NCBI RefSeq assembly: GCF_902859645.1
Contig: NZ_CADIJR010000031.1
Span: forward strand, 1 to 64,000
Length of the DNA: 64,000 nucleotides
Direction of reading: 5' to 3'
Source: Achromobacter insuavis
GTDB lineage: Bacteria > Pseudomonadota > Gammaproteobacteria > Burkholderiales > Burkholderiaceae_B
Under the pieces are notes generated by a model, which was not told where the DNA came from, searched no databases, and worked only from the letters and a program-made list of their open reading frames with translations. Below are positions 44,884-54,941 of the stretch, piece by piece; the stretch's first letter is position 1; each line of letters begins with the position of its first letter. The translations under genes and the position numbers were made by a program.

Positions 44884-44914
44884 TTGACCTTATAGTCACT
44901 TCAGGCTTTCTCAT
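44884..44914 (+). promoter_or_regulatory. MerR-family (CadR/PbrR-type) metal-responsive promoter and operator
   Basis: -35 TTGACC (44884-44889) and a -10-like TCTCAT (44909-44914) are separated by 19 bases, the overlong spacer typical of MerR-activated promoters. Inside it the imperfect dyad ACCTTATAGT-CA-CTTCAGGCT (44887-44907) closely matches CadR/PbrR operators. It lies upstream of the CDF exporter gene. No MerR-type regulator gene is adjacent. Confidence 0.6.
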
Positions 44915-45043
44915 ACGGCCATGGCACCCCCGCCACGGTGCCGCCCCCCATCACCCGGAGCGTCGCGCCATGGATTCGCCGAAAAGACTGCTGGAAAGCC
45001 ACCCCATCCGCGCCCGCGTCGCGATCATTTCGCGGGGACGGGC

Positions 45044-45937
45044 ATGAGCGGCGGCCATGAGCACGCCGACGTGCGGGCGCTGCCCGAATCCCGCCTGTGG
45101 ATCGCGTTCGGGCTGACCAGCACCTTCATGGTGGTGGAGATCGTCGGGGGCCTGTGGACCGGCAGTCTGGCGTTGATCTCCGACGCCATGCACATGATGA
45201 CCGACGCTATCGCGCTGCTGCTGGCGCTGATCGCGATCCGCGCGGGCCGCAAGGCCGCCGACCTGATGCGCACTTACGGTTATGCGCGCTTCGAGATCCT
45301 GGCGGCCGCGGTCAACGCGCTGGTGCTGCTGGGCGTGGCGTTCTACATCCTGTACGAAGCCTGGCGCCGTCTCGAGGCGCCGCCGGATATCCAGTCCGCC
45401 GGCATGCTGGCCGTGGCCATCGCCGGGCTGGTGATCAATCTGGTGTCGATGCGGCTGCTGGCCGGTTCCAAGGACGACAGCCTGAACGTGAAAGGCGCCT
45501 ATCTCGAAGTCTGGGCCGACATGCTGGGTTCGGTCGCCGTCATCGCGGGGGCCGTGATCATCTGGCTGACCGGCTGGCGCTGGGTCGATTCGGCGTTGGC
45601 CGTGGCCATCGGATTCATGGTGTTCCCGCGCACCTGGGTGCTGCTGCGCGAATGCATCAACCTGCTGCTCGAAGGCGTGCCGCCCGGCATGAGCCTGAGC
45701 GCGGTGCGCGACGCCATCGCCGGCACTGACGGCGTCGCCAGCGTGCATGACATCCACCTGTGGGCGATCACGCAGAAGCAGCCGCTCCTGACCGGCCACG
45801 TGGTGCTGGCCGCGGGCGCCGACGGCGAGACCGTCCGGCTGGAGATCGAGCGACGCCTGCAGGACGGCTTCGACCTGCATCACACGACGCTGCAGGTGGA
45901 GCGTTCGGATCGTTCCGGGCAGGAGCATATCCACTGA
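45044..45937 (+). CDS. CDF-family divalent metal cation exporter
   Basis: 297 residues from ATG 45044 (MSGGHEHADVRALPES); in-frame starts up to 44921 would add an implausible Pro/Arg-rich leader. Six membrane helices; the zinc-site signature SDAMHMMTDAIALLLALIA in helix 2 and VKGAYLEVWADMLGSVAVI in helix 5 give the His/Asp ligands of CDF/CzcD proteins, followed by a cytoplasmic metal-sensing domain. It exports Zn2+, Cd2+ or Co2+ by proton antiport. The upstream MerR-type promoter implies metal-induced expression. Confidence 0.92.
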   Translation: MSGGHEHADVRALPESRLWIAFGLTSTFMVVEIVGGLWTGSLALISDAMHMMTDAIALLLALIAIRAGRKAADLMRTYGYARFEILAAAVNALVLLGVAFYILYEAWRRLEAPPDIQSAGMLAVAIAGLVINLVSMRLLAGSKDDSLNVKGAYLEVWADMLGSVAVIAGAVIIWLTGWRWVDSALAVAIGFMVFPRTWVLLRECINLLLEGVPPGMSLSAVRDAIAGTDGVASVHDIHLWAITQKQPLLTGHVVLAAGADGETVRLEIERRLQDGFDLHHTTLQVERSDRSGQEHIH

Positions 45938-46052
45938 GCGCGGTGTGACGATAGCGGCGGGCCGTGGGCCATAGGCGTTATCGGTTAGCGCTCGAATCAG
46001 TCTGATAAGCGCACCCGCGTTGTCCCCGGACCTCAGGCGAGCATGCTATGAA

Positions 46053-46418
46053 ATGACATCGCTTTCGGAGGATGCGGCTGTGGGGCGTGATGCGGATGTC
46101 GCGATTGTTGTTCTATGGACGGTGTCCTTCTTGGCGCTTGCGGTGGCCCTGGCGTTTCAGTGGCTCGTCAACAAGCTGGTCGGCCGGCCCTGGCTCAACG
46201 CCGGGAGCATCCTCGCCTACGCAGTCGGCGCATTGCTGGTTGGCTGCGTCGCTGCCAACGTCATCGCGGCGATGCGTGGCAAAGAGAGCTTCGCCACGTG
46301 TTGTGGCCAAAGCCTCACCACCCTGATTGCCTTGTTGCCCAGCATTGTGGTCGGCCATCTCTGCGCCAGGGAATTCCGTCAATACAAGGCCCTGCGCAAG
46401 CGACTTGCGCAAGACTGA
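46053..46418 (+). CDS. Small hypothetical membrane protein
   Basis: 121 residues from ATG 46053 with three hydrophobic segments (about residues 15-37, 45-70 and 82-100) and a basic C-terminal tail (FRQYKALRKRLAQD). Two adjacent Cys (ATCCGQ) lie before the third segment. No family recognised. Start choice is uncertain because ribosome-binding signals are weak. Codon use is less GC-biased than its neighbours. Confidence 0.55.
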   Translation: MTSLSEDAAVGRDADVAIVVLWTVSFLALAVALAFQWLVNKLVGRPWLNAGSILAYAVGALLVGCVAANVIAAMRGKESFATCCGQSLTTLIALLPSIVVGHLCAREFRQYKALRKRLAQD

Positions 46419-46521
46419 CGCCGGCGCCGGCTCTTCGCATCAAAGACCTGTGCCCGTCCCGCCCTGTGACGGATGCAAAGCACCCGTGACCGTAAAGAGC
46501 GGGTAGCGCCCACGGCAAAAA

Positions 46522-46550
46522 AAATGGCCGACCCGTAAAGGTCGGCCATT
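46522..46550 (-). terminator. Terminator of tmRNA
   Basis: On the minus strand the stem AATGGCCGACC / GGTCGGCCATT with loop TTTACG is followed by eight T (46517-46524 as A on the plus strand), about 20 bases beyond the mature 3' end. Confidence 0.9.
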
Positions 46551-46569
46551 TGGCGCTATGGCGGAAATT

Positions 46570-46958
46570 TGGTGGAGCCGGGGGGAATTGAACCCCCGTC
46601 CGCAAGCCCTCCGCAACCAGTTCTACATGCGTAGTCGATTTATTTGGTTTTAACCCTGGACTTAGCCAACCGACAGGCCGGACCAGAGCGATTCACGTAA
46701 TTTAAATCCGAGCCGTGTGACCCCAGCGCGAACCGATTCCTTGTGAATGTCGCTGCTGCGGTTCGAGGGTTGCCCCCCTAGGAAGTTGCCTTCCTCCGCC
46801 TGACCCAAGGACAGATCAGTGCAGCGGCTCACCGCTTAAGCGGCGAGAGCGAAACGCTCGTCGTTGGCGTTTGTAGTGTTCCAGTGGTTTAACGAGCGTA
46901 CTGGTGCTCGGCATGCCCTGAGTTGTTTCGCGACCCACGTCGAATCCGGATCGGCCCC
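46570..46958 (-). ncRNA. ssrA: Transfer-messenger RNA (tmRNA)
   Basis: 389 bases on the minus strand, from GGGGCCGATCCGGATTCGAC at the 5' end to a tRNA-like 3' end with the T-arm GGTTCAATTCCCCCC and encoded CCA (46570-46572). The tag reading frame (46868 to 46836) gives ANDERFALAA followed by TAA. tmRNA with SmpB rescues stalled ribosomes and tags nascent chains for proteolysis. A TACAAT -10-like box lies at 46970-46975 (minus strand). smpB is not in the window. Confidence 0.97.
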
Positions 46959-47048
46959 AAGAACTTTCTATTGTACTGGTAAACGCGATAGTCCGCTGCG
47001 TTTCCGCGCCCGCCCGCCCGGGCGTGGCGCGGATGCCGCAATGTGAGC

Positions 47049-48224
47049 TCAGGCGTTGGCGCAGGCCGCCTTGCCGGCGGGGCGTGCGCGCGAGGCCGCC
47101 ATCAGCACGAACGCCAGCGCGACGGACACCGCCACGATCACCGCAGCGGCCCAGCCCAGCGACGCCAGGCCGTACTGGTCGATGACGCGGCCGCCGACCA
47201 CCGCGCCCAGGCCGATGCCGATGTTGGCGCCCGAAATGTTGAGCGAAGCGGCGAAGGCGGGGGCCTCGGGCGCCGATTTCATCAGGCGCACGTGGCAGAC
47301 GATGAATAGCGCCGCCTGGGCGATGCCCCAGATCGTCAGCGCCACGGCCAGCAGGCCGTGCGACTGCATCACCGGCGCGACGAACGCCAGGCCGACCGCC
47401 ATCAGCGACGAGAACAGCGCGGTGGCGCCCAGCGGGCTGCGGTCGACCATGCGGCCGCCCAGGGTGTTGCCGATCAGGCCGACGGCGCCGAACGCCATCA
47501 TGGTCCAGCCAACGATCTGGCCATTGAAACCGGCCAGGCGTTCCAGCATGTCCGCCAGGTAGGTGTAGGCGGTGAACATGCCGGTGAACACCAGCAGCGA
47601 CAGCAGCACGTGGCCCACCACGATGGGGTTGCGCAGGATGCGCAGCTGCGTCACCAACTTGACGCTTTCGGCGCGGATGCGGGTGCTGGGGAAGGCCAGC
47701 AGCAGCAACAGGGCCTTGGCGAACGCCACCACCGACAGCACGCCGAAGGCCGCGCGCCAGCCGAAGGCGTCCGAGATCAGCACGCCGATGGGGATGCCGA
47801 ATACCGTGGCGGCGACGATGCCGAACGCCACCATCGAGATGGCGCGGCCGGCGCGGGCCGGGCCCACCAGTTCCACCGCGGTGGCGCTGGCCAGCGACCA
47901 GAACACCGGCAATGCCAGAGCCGGCACGAAGCGGGCGACCGCCATGACCCAGATGTTCGGCGCCGCCGCCGCCAGGGCGTTGGACAGGCCGAACAGCACC
48001 AGCACGCTGATGAACAGGCGCTTGCGCTCGATGTTGGCCATCAGCGCGGTCAGCAGGGGACCGGTGGCGGCCACGGTGAAGGCGAATAGCGACACCAGCA
48101 GGCCGGCCTGGGAAACCGTGACGTCGAGGTCGCGGGCCAGGCTGGGCAGCAGGCCGACGATCAGGAATTCGGTGGTCAGGATGGTGAAACCAGCGGCCGA
48201 AAGTAGCAGGATGGGCAAAAGCAT
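47049..48224 (-). CDS. MFS transporter, DHA1/AraJ-like efflux permease
   Basis: 391 residues from ATG 48224 (MLLPILLLSAAGFTILTTEFLIVGLLPSL). Twelve hydrophobic segments; the TEFLIVGLLPSLARDLDVTVSQAG opening and a motif-A-like loop (IERKRLFI) match the DHA1 family of drug or sugar efflux permeases (AraJ/YdhP/NepI type). Substrate unknown. The open frame continues upstream to 48488, but that part is Arg/Pro-rich and not membrane-protein-like. Confidence 0.9.
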   Translation of the reverse strand: MLLPILLLSAAGFTILTTEFLIVGLLPSLARDLDVTVSQAGLLVSLFAFTVAATGPLLTALMANIERKRLFISVLVLFGLSNALAAAAPNIWVMAVARFVPALALPVFWSLASATAVELVGPARAGRAISMVAFGIVAATVFGIPIGVLISDAFGWRAAFGVLSVVAFAKALLLLLAFPSTRIRAESVKLVTQLRILRNPIVVGHVLLSLLVFTGMFTAYTYLADMLERLAGFNGQIVGWTMMAFGAVGLIGNTLGGRMVDRSPLGATALFSSLMAVGLAFVAPVMQSHGLLAVALTIWGIAQAALFIVCHVRLMKSAPEAPAFAASLNISGANIGIGLGAVVGGRVIDQYGLASLGWAAAVIVAVSVALAFVLMAASRARPAGKAACANA

Positions 48225-48604
48225 GGGCAATTCCAGGTACGCGCGAAGCCGGGAGGCAATGCGCGGTGGGCGGATGAATGGTCTAAAAGGTCTAGGTTGC
48301 GCGCCGGGGAGACGTCGGCGCGCGGGCGCATGAGGGCGGCAAGCCATCGATGCGTAACGAGAGTCGCCGTGCGGGCATCGCCGCGCGGCGCCCGGCATGA
48401 GCCGGGAAAGGCAATCGGGAGGCACCCGGATTGCCTTGCATGAAACGTACTTTAATTCACCGGCGCCTAGGGATAAACCCTTTTTCACCGGATAAATTGT
48501 TCGGTCAGATCAACTAATCCGACCGAACCCTTGTCATCCCGGACCGTGCGCCGTCGGCAGGGCGGCGATGCGGGTCGCGGGAGATCGGCGCCGATGACGG
48601 CGTA
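48225..48604. other. Non-coding region rich in inverted repeats
   Basis: No gene seen. It contains CCCGGC-ATGA-GCCGGG (48391-48406), GGCAATC ... GATTGCC (48410-48435) and GTTCGGTC ... GACCGAAC (48499-48528). The last lies about 77 bases after the gph stop and could be its terminator, or an operator for the MFS gene; the data do not decide. Confidence 0.5.
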
Positions 48605-49279
48605 TCAAAGCAGATCGCGCGGCAGCAGCGGCTCGATCGCTGTCCACAGTTCGGCCGGCGTGTTGGCGCAGGTTTCGGCTTCCCAGGTGCTGATGTTGTC
48701 TTCTTCGCCGACATAGCCATAGGCGGCGGCAACCGCCGGCATGCCGGCCGCGTGCGCGGCCTGGATGTCGCGCAGGTCGTCGCCGACGTAGACGCAGCGG
48801 TCGGTGGCGAAGCCGGCCTCGCGCGCGGCGTGCTGCAGCGGCAGCGGGTGCGGCTTGGCGTGGGCGGTGGTGTCGCCGCAGACCAGCACGGCGCTGTCGC
48901 GGGTCAGGTTCAGGTGCTCGACGATCGGCAGCGTCAGGTAGGTGACCTTGTTGGTCACGATGCCCCAGGACAGGCCGCGCTGGCGGATGTCGGCCAGCAG
49001 CGCCTCGATGCCGGGGAACAGCTTGCTGTGGACGGTGGAGCTGGCGGCGTAGTCTTCCAGGAATTGCAGGCGGGTCGGCTCGTATTCGTCGTCGCCTGGC
49101 TTCAGGCCGAGCGCGACGCGCAGCAGGCCGCGCGCGCCCTGCGAGGCGACCGGACGCAGCGTCTCGTAGGGCAGGGTTTCCAGCCCGCGGCGGGTGCGTT
49201 GCTGGTTGGCGGCAGCGGCCAGGTCGGGGGCGGTGTCGGCCAGCGTGCCGTCGAAGTCAAACAGGATCAGGGCGCTCAT
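48605..49279 (-). CDS. gph: HAD-family phosphoglycolate phosphatase
   Basis: 224 residues. HAD motif [11 protein letters not shown] at the N-terminus, motif II-type Thr in GIVTNK, Lys in AKPHPLPL and motif [17 protein letters not shown]. It dephosphorylates 2-phosphoglycolate arising from DNA repair; in Bordetella-type genomes it follows ubiG, as here. Its start overlaps the ubiG stop by 4 bases (ATGA), so translation is coupled. Some homologues act on N-acetylmuramate 6-phosphate (MupP), but the ubiG-gph pairing leaves both options open. Confidence 0.88.
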   Translation of the reverse strand: MSALILFDFDGTLADTAPDLAAAANQQRTRRGLETLPYETLRPVASQGARGLLRVALGLKPGDDEYEPTRLQFLEDYAASSTVHSKLFPGIEALLADIRQRGLSWGIVTNKVTYLTLPIVEHLNLTRDSAVLVCGDTTAHAKPHPLPLQHAAREAGFATDRCVYVGDDLRDIQAAHAAGMPAVAAAYGYVGEEDNISTWEAETCANTPAELWTAIEPLLPRDLL

Positions 49280-50004
49280 TTGCGGGTAGCCATCAGGTAG
49301 TTGACCGAGGTGTCGGACGTCAGCGAGTAGATCTGGGTGATCGGGTTGTATTCCATGCCGCGCATGCCGACCGGCTCCAGGCCGGCGCCGCGCGCGGACG
49401 AGGCCAGTTCGCTCGGCTTGATGAACATGTCGTAGGTGTGGGTGCCGCGCGGCAGCAGGCGCAGCACGTATTCGGCGCCGATGATGGCGAACAGGAACGC
49501 CTTGGGATTGCGGTTCAGGGTCGAGAAGAACACCCAGCCGCCCGGCTTGGTCAGCGCCGCGCAGGCGCGCACGATGGAGGCGGGGTCCGGCACGTGCTCC
49601 AGCATTTCCATGCAGGTCACCACGTCGTACTGGCCGGGCTGCTCGGCCGCCAGCTGTTCCACCGGCACCTTGCGGTATTCGACCTTCACGCCCGATTCCA
49701 GCCCATGCAGCTTGGCGATCTTGAGCGATTTGTCGGCCAGGTCGATGCCGGTGACGTCGGCGCCGGCGCGGGCCATGGCTTCCGACAGGATGCCGCCGCC
49801 GCAGCCGACGTCCAGCACCTTCTTGCCGGCCAGGCTGCCCACGCTTTCCTGGATCCATTCCAGGCGCAGGGGGTTGATGGCGTGCAGGGGCTTGAATTCG
49901 CTTTCGGGGTCCCACCAGCGGCTGGCCAACGCACCGAACTTGTCCAGTTCGGCCTGGTCGGCGTTGACGGTGGCTTGGGCGGAATCGTGGGTTTGGGTGC
50001 TCAT
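49276..50004 (-). CDS. ubiG: Ubiquinone biosynthesis O-methyltransferase
   Basis: 242 residues from ATG 50004 ([20 protein letters not shown]). SAM-binding motif [16 protein letters not shown], then [11 protein letters not shown] and [12 protein letters not shown], followed by [27 protein letters not shown], the UbiG-specific stretch. It carries out both O-methylations of ubiquinone synthesis at the inner membrane. First gene of the ubiG-gph pair on the minus strand. Confidence 0.96.
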   Translation of the reverse strand: MSTQTHDSAQATVNADQAELDKFGALASRWWDPESEFKPLHAINPLRLEWIQESVGSLAGKKVLDVGCGGGILSEAMARAGADVTGIDLADKSLKIAKLHGLESGVKVEYRKVPVEQLAAEQPGQYDVVTCMEMLEHVPDPASIVRACAALTKPGGWVFFSTLNRNPKAFLFAIIGAEYVLRLLPRGTHTYDMFIKPSELASSARGAGLEPVGMRGMEYNPITQIYSLTSDTSVNYLMATRK

Positions 50005-50096
50005 GGGCGGTCCAGCATAAGACGGCTCTATATATAGAGAGTCGGCGGCGCCCGTGGGCGCCGGAGCGTTTGCACCGGATTGGTGCAAGCCGGGCG

Positions 50097-50127
50097 AAAA
50101 AAAGGGCCTCGCTATGCGAGGCCCTTT
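50097..50127 (-). terminator. Terminator of ompA
   Basis: Stem AAAGGGCCTCGC / GCGAGGCCCTTT with a 3-base loop. On the minus strand it is followed by a T-run (A-run 50097-50103), about 20 bases after the ompA stop. Confidence 0.88.
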
Positions 50128-50146
50128 ATTGTAGCTAGTCCGGCAA

Positions 50147-50740
50147 TTACTTGCGGCTACCCACGATTTCGATTTCAACGCGACGGTTCTGGGCGCGGCC
50201 TTCCTTCGTCTTGTTGGAAGCGATCGGGTTCTTCTTACCCTTGCCTTCCGTGTAGATACGGTTCGGATCGATGCCCTTGCTGACCAGGTAGGCCTTGACC
50301 GAAGCGGCACGGCGCTCGGACAGCTTCTGGTTGTAGGCGTCCGTACCGATCGAGTCGGTGTGGCCGACGGCGATGATCGTTTCCAGCTCGATACCGCGAG
50401 CTTGCTGGGCGACTTGGTCCAGCAGCTGACGGCCTTCGGGCTTCAGGGTCGACTTGTCGAAGTCGAAGAACGTGTCAGCGTTGAACACGACCTTGGCCGC
50501 CATCGGGGCCGGCTTCGCCTTCTGTTGAGCAACCGGAACGCCGTCGCAGCCGGGGATGCCGGTGGCCGGGGTCCAGAACGCATCGCGCCAGCACAGTTCG
50601 TTCGTACCGTTTTTCCAAACGTTACCGAACGGATTGCGCCAGTTGTCCACCGTCTGGGGATAGGTCTGGGCCGAGGCTACACCCGAGGCCGTGACGGCGG
50701 CGAAGGCGAGCGCCAGAGCGAATTTGGAGGGTTTGTTCAT
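50147..50740 (-). CDS. ompA: OmpA-family outer membrane protein
   Basis: 197 residues: a signal peptide (cleavage near GVASAQTYP), a short N-terminal segment with a Cys pair (ELCWRD ... IPGCDG) and a C-terminal OmpA peptidoglycan-binding domain ([43 protein letters not shown], then GKKNPIASN). There is no full 8-strand barrel, so it differs from E. coli OmpA and fits the short OmpA of Bordetella relatives. AGGAG before the ATG and a strong promoter imply high expression. Confidence 0.93.
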   Translation of the reverse strand: MNKPSKFALALAFAAVTASGVASAQTYPQTVDNWRNPFGNVWKNGTNELCWRDAFWTPATGIPGCDGVPVAQQKAKPAPMAAKVVFNADTFFDFDKSTLKPEGRQLLDQVAQQARGIELETIIAVGHTDSIGTDAYNQKLSERRAASVKAYLVSKGIDPNRIYTEGKGKKNPIASNKTKEGRAQNRRVEIEIVGSRK

Positions 50741-51153
50741 GTTTCTCCTCGTTGAGCTTGAAGCTGGATAAGTGACTCGCAGCGAACCCCCGCCGCATAT
50801 CAGGAAAACGGGGCCAGTATAGCAACGCCAAGAGCTGGTTCAAAGGAATAGCTACTGGGTTTCCTGCGTGCTGGAAACAATCTTAAGGCATTTGGGGGGC
50901 TTTGGCTTCCCTGGAGAGGCGCATTGGTGCTGGATATGACGTTTTCCGCGCTCCATCCGTTTGCCATGTTGGTTTTTGGCAACAGGCTCCCCGGACGATG
51001 GCGGACGCGCCGGTGCCGCTTGCCGCCGACATCCGCTTCAAGGCCCGCGCCGATGGCGGGGCGGGGCCCTTGGGGCCGCGACCCCAATCGAATGATAGAA
51101 TTTCCTGTTTACCCGGCCCGGGTTCCTCCTTACACGATTCTGTCGTTATATAT
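50741..51153. other. Divergent control region between ompA and gyrA
   Basis: No gene is supported here, although frames stay open on the gyrA side. It contains the ompA promoter (listed separately). A TAGAAT box at 51096-51101 near the gyrA start could be a -10, but I found no well-spaced -35. Confidence 0.5.
50816..50843 (-). promoter_or_regulatory. Promoter of ompA
   Basis: On the minus strand -35 TTGAAC (50838-50843) and -10 TATACT (50816-50821) are separated by 16 bases, giving a transcript start about 65-70 bases ahead of the ompA ATG. Both boxes are close to the sigma-70 consensus, as expected for a major outer membrane protein gene. Confidence 0.65.
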
Positions 51154-53811
51154 ATGGATTCCTTTGCCAAGGAGACGCTTCCGGTATCGCTGGAAGAAGA
51201 GATGCGCCGCAGTTACCTCGATTACGCGATGAGCGTGATTGTCGGGCGGGCGCTACCGGATGTGCGGGACGGGCTCAAGCCCGTCCACCGGCGCGTGCTC
51301 TACGCGATGCACGAGCTCAACAACGACTGGAACCGCGCCTATAAGAAGTCCGCGCGTATCGTCGGGGACGTCATCGGTAAGTACCACCCCCACGGCGACC
51401 AGTCCGTCTACGACACCATCGTCCGCATGGCGCAGGATTTCTCCATGCGCTACATGCTGGTCGACGGCCAGGGCAACTTCGGCTCCATCGACGGCGACAA
51501 TGCCGCGGCGATGCGTTACACCGAAATCCGCCTGGCCAAGATCGCCCACGAGCTGCTCGCGGACATCGACCAGGAAACGGTCGACTTCGGCCCCAACTAC
51601 GACGGCAGCGAGCAAGAGCCGCTGCTGCTGCCCTCGCGCCTGCCGAACCTGCTGGTCAACGGCAGCTCGGGCATCGCCGTCGGCATGGCCACCAACATTC
51701 CGCCCCACAACCTCCAGGAAGTGGTCGACGGCTGCCTGTACTGCCTGCGCAATCCTGCGTGCACGGTCGATGAACTCATGGAGATCATCCCGGCGCCGGA
51801 CTTCCCCACGGGCGGCATCATCTACGGCATGTCCGGCGTGCGCGAAGGCTATCGCACCGGTCGCGGCCGCGTCATCATGCGCGCCAAGACCCACTTCGAG
51901 GACATGGAGAAGGGCAACCGCCAGGCCATCGTGGTCGACGCGATTCCCTACCAGGTCAACAAGAAGACGCTGCAGGAACGCATCGCCGAGCTGGTCAACG
52001 ACAAGAAGATCGAAGGCATCTCCGACATCCGCGACGAGTCCGACAAGGACGGCATGCGCCTGGTGATCGAGCTCAAGCGCGGCGAAGTGCCCGAGGTGGT
52101 GCTGAACAACCTCTACAAGAACACGCAGCTGCAGGACACCTTCGGGATGAACCTGGTGGCGCTGGTCGACGGCCAGCCCCGCCTGCTCAACCTGAAGCAG
52201 ATGATCGACTACTTCCTGCAGCATCGTCGCGAAGTGGTGACGCGCCGCACGGTGTTCCAGCTGCGCAAGGCCCGCGAACGCGGCCACGTGCTGGAAGGCC
52301 TGGCCGTGGCGCTGGCCAACATCGACGACTTCATCGCCATCATCAAGGCCGCGCCGACGCCTCCCGTCGCGCGCCAGGAACTGATGGCCAAGTCGTGGGA
52401 TTCCTCGCTCGTGCGCGAAATGCTGTCGCGCGCGGACGGCGACACGCCGGGAGGCCGCGCGGCCTTCCGTCCGGACGACCTGGGCGCCGAGTTCGGCCTG
52501 CAGGGCGACGGCCTGTACCGCCTGAGCGACACCCAGGCCCAGGAAATCCTGAACATGCGCCTGCAGCGCCTGACCGGCCTGGAGCAGGACAAGATCGTCG
52601 GCGAATACAAGGACGTCATGTCCGCCATCGCCGACCTGCTGGACATCCTGGCCCGTCCCGAGCGCATCACGACCATCATCGGCGAAGAGCTGCAGGCCAT
52701 CAAGGCCGAGTTCTCGACCGGCGCCAAGGACACGCGCCGCTCGGACATCGAGCTGAACGCGACCGAACTCGACACCGAAGACCTGATCACGCCCACCGAC
52801 ATGGTCGTGACGCTGTCGCACGGCGGCTACATCAAGAGCCAGCCGCTGTCCGAGTACCGTTCGCAGAAGCGCGGCGGCCGCGGCAAGCAGGCCACCGCGA
52901 TGAAGGAAAACGACTGGATCGACCAGCTGTTCATCGCCAACACGCATGACTTCCTGCTGTGCTTCTCGAACCGCGGCCGGGTCTACTGGCTCAAGGTCTG
53001 GGAAGTGCCGCAAGGCACGCGCAATTCGCGCGGCAAGCCGATCGTCAACATGTTCCCGCTGGCCGAAGGCGAGAAGATCACGGTGGTGCTGCCGGTCAAG
53101 GAATTCAGCGAAGACCACTACGTCTTCATGGCGACCTCGCGCGGCACGGTCAAGAAGACCCCGCTGTCCGACTTCTCCAACCCGCGCAAGGCCGGCATCA
53201 TCGCGGTCGACCTGGACGATGGCGACTACCTGATCGGCGCCGACCTCACCGACGGCAAGCACGACGTCATGCTGTTCTCGGATGCCGGCAAGGCCGTGCG
53301 CTTCGACGAGAACGACGTGCGCCCGATGGGCCGCAACGCCCGCGGCGTGCGCGGCATGATGCTCGAGGACACGCAGAACGTGATCGCGCTGCTGGTGGCC
53401 GGGGATGAAACGCAGAGCGTGCTGACGGCCACCGAAAACGGCTACGGCAAGCGCACCCCGATCACCGAGTACACGCGCCATGGCCGCGGCACCAAGGGCA
53501 TGATCGCCATCCAGACCAGCTCGCGCAACGGCAAGGTGGTCGGCGCCGTGCTGGTGATGCCTTCGGATGAAATCATGCTGATCACCACCGGCGGCGTGCT
53601 GGTGCGCACCCGGGTCGCGGAAATCCGCGAAATGGGCCGCGCCACGCAAGGCGTCACCCTCATCAACGTCGACGACGGCAGCTCGCTGTCCGGCGTGCGC
53701 CGCGTTGTCGAAAGCGATGCGGACGATGACAGCGAAGACCTGGACGACGGCCAGGAAGAGGGCAACGGCGACGCCGCTGCAACGGATTCGACGGAACCTA
53801 CGGAGCAATAA
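51154..53811 (+). CDS. gyrA: DNA gyrase subunit A
   Basis: 885 residues from ATG 51154 ([13 protein letters not shown]); the frame is open upstream to 50902 but that part is not GyrA-like. Introduces negative supercoils with GyrB. The catalytic Tyr lies in [10 protein letters not shown]; the GyrA box is QKRGGRG; six C-terminal blades follow and an acidic tail ([19 protein letters not shown]). In the quinolone-resistance region, residue 83 is Gln (GDQSVYD) and 87 is Asp. First gene of the supraoperon; its TAA overlaps the serC ATG by one base. Confidence 0.98.
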   Translation: MDSFAKETLPVSLEEEMRRSYLDYAMSVIVGRALPDVRDGLKPVHRRVLYAMHELNNDWNRAYKKSARIVGDVIGKYHPHGDQSVYDTIVRMAQDFSMRYMLVDGQGNFGSIDGDNAAAMRYTEIRLAKIAHELLADIDQETVDFGPNYDGSEQEPLLLPSRLPNLLVNGSSGIAVGMATNIPPHNLQEVVDGCLYCLRNPACTVDELMEIIPAPDFPTGGIIYGMSGVREGYRTGRGRVIMRAKTHFEDMEKGNRQAIVVDAIPYQVNKKTLQERIAELVNDKKIEGISDIRDESDKDGMRLVIELKRGEVPEVVLNNLYKNTQLQDTFGMNLVALVDGQPRLLNLKQMIDYFLQHRREVVTRRTVFQLRKARERGHVLEGLAVALANIDDFIAIIKAAPTPPVARQELMAKSWDSSLVREMLSRADGDTPGGRAAFRPDDLGAEFGLQGDGLYRLSDTQAQEILNMRLQRLTGLEQDKIVGEYKDVMSAIADLLDILARPERITTIIGEELQAIKAEFSTGAKDTRRSDIELNATELDTEDLITPTDMVVTLSHGGYIKSQPLSEYRSQKRGGRGKQATAMKENDWIDQLFIANTHDFLLCFSNRGRVYWLKVWEVPQGTRNSRGKPIVNMFPLAEGEKITVVLPVKEFSEDHYVFMATSRGTVKKTPLSDFSNPRKAGIIAVDLDDGDYLIGADLTDGKHDVMLFSDAGKAVRFDENDVRPMGRNARGVRGMMLEDTQNVIALLVAGDETQSVLTATENGYGKRTPITEYTRHGRGTKGMIAIQTSSRNGKVVGAVLVMPSDEIMLITTGGVLVRTRVAEIREMGRATQGVTLINVDDGSSLSGVRRVVESDADDDSEDLDDGQEEGNGDAAATDSTEPTEQ

Positions 53812-54941
53812 TGGCCCGCCCCTGGAACTTCTCGGCAGGCCCCTCGGCCTTGCCCGAGGTGGTACTGCAGCAAGCCGCTGCGGAAATGCTGGACTGGCAC
53901 GGCAGTGGCATGTCCGTGATGGAAATGAGCCATCGCGGCAAGCACTTCGTGCAGATCTGCGACGAAGCGGAAAGCGACCTGCGCGATCTGCTCGGCCTGT
54001 CTCCGGACTACGCGGTGATGTTCATGCAGGGCGGAGGTTCCGGGGAGAACGCCATCGTTCCCATGAATCTCATGGGGCGGCGCGGCACGCCGGCGGCCGA
54101 CTTCGTCGTGACCGGCCACTGGTCGTCGCGCTCCTACAAGGAAGCCGGCCGCTACGGTGACGCGCAGGTCGCGGCCACCAGCGGTCAGGCGACGCAGCTG
54201 GACGGCCGCGAGCAGGCGCCGTTCACCTGGGTGCCGCCGGTCGACACCTGGAAGGTGCGCAAGGAATCGGCCTATCTACACCTGTGCAGCAACGAAACCA
54301 TCGGCGGCGTCGAATTCATGGATTGGCCCGACACGGCCGCGCTCGGCGCGCCCGACGTGCCGCTGGTGATCGACGCTTCCTCGCATTTCCTGTCGCGTCC
54401 GATGGACGTGAGCCGCTGCGGCATGATGTACGCGGGCGCCCAGAAGAACGCCGGCCCGGCCGGCGTGACCATGGCCATCACCCGCCGCGACCTGATCGGC
54501 CACGCGCTGCCGATCTGCCCGTCGGCGTTCGACTACGCCAACGTGGCCGCCGAGCATTCGCGCTACAACACGCCGCCGACCTTCGCGATCTACATCGCCG
54601 GCCTGGTGTTCAAGTGGGTCAAGGCCAATGGCGGCGTGGCCGGCATGGAAGCGGCCAACAAGGCCAAGGCCGAGCTGCTTTACGGCTACCTCGACAGCAC
54701 CAGTTTCTACCGCAATCCGATCCACGCGCCCGTGCGTTCGCGCATGAACGTGCCGTTCGTGCTGCGCGACGAGTCGCTCAACGACGCCTTCCTGCAAGGC
54801 GCCGATGCCGCCGGCCTGACGCAGCTCAAGGGCCACAAGAGCGTGGGCGGCATGCGCGCCTCGATCTACAACGCCGTGCCGCTGGCCGCCGTGGCCGCGC
54901 TGGTCGAGTACCTGAAGGAATTCGAGCGCCGCTATGGATGA
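53811..54941 (+). CDS. serC: Phosphoserine aminotransferase
   Basis: 376 residues. Class V PLP aminotransferase that converts 3-phosphohydroxypyruvate to phosphoserine (serine synthesis) and also acts in pyridoxal phosphate synthesis. N-terminal [25 protein letters not shown], and the PLP-binding Lys in [15 protein letters not shown] are visible. It starts within the gyrA stop (TAATG) and overlaps pheA by 8 bases. Confidence 0.97.
   Translation: MARPWNFSAGPSALPEVVLQQAAAEMLDWHGSGMSVMEMSHRGKHFVQICDEAESDLRDLLGLSPDYAVMFMQGGGSGENAIVPMNLMGRRGTPAADFVVTGHWSSRSYKEAGRYGDAQVAATSGQATQLDGREQAPFTWVPPVDTWKVRKESAYLHLCSNETIGGVEFMDWPDTAALGAPDVPLVIDASSHFLSRPMDVSRCGMMYAGAQKNAGPAGVTMAITRRDLIGHALPICPSAFDYANVAAEHSRYNTPPTFAIYIAGLVFKWVKANGGVAGMEAANKAKAELLYGYLDSTSFYRNPIHAPVRSRMNVPFVLRDESLNDAFLQGADAAGLTQLKGHKSVGGMRASIYNAVPLAAVAALVEYLKEFERRYG

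Noticed and set aside
46570-46610. tRNA-like sequence with T-arm and CCA
   Set aside because: It is the 3' acceptor half of tmRNA; no complete tRNA cloverleaf surrounds it.
47049-48488. Longer start for the MFS transporter at 48488
   Set aside because: The added 88 residues are Arg/Pro-rich and would precede the natural first membrane helix; ATG 48224 fits the family.
51070-51101. gyrA promoter TTGGGG / TAGAAT
   Set aside because: The spacer would be 20 bases and the -35 is poor, so the boxes are mentioned but not called.
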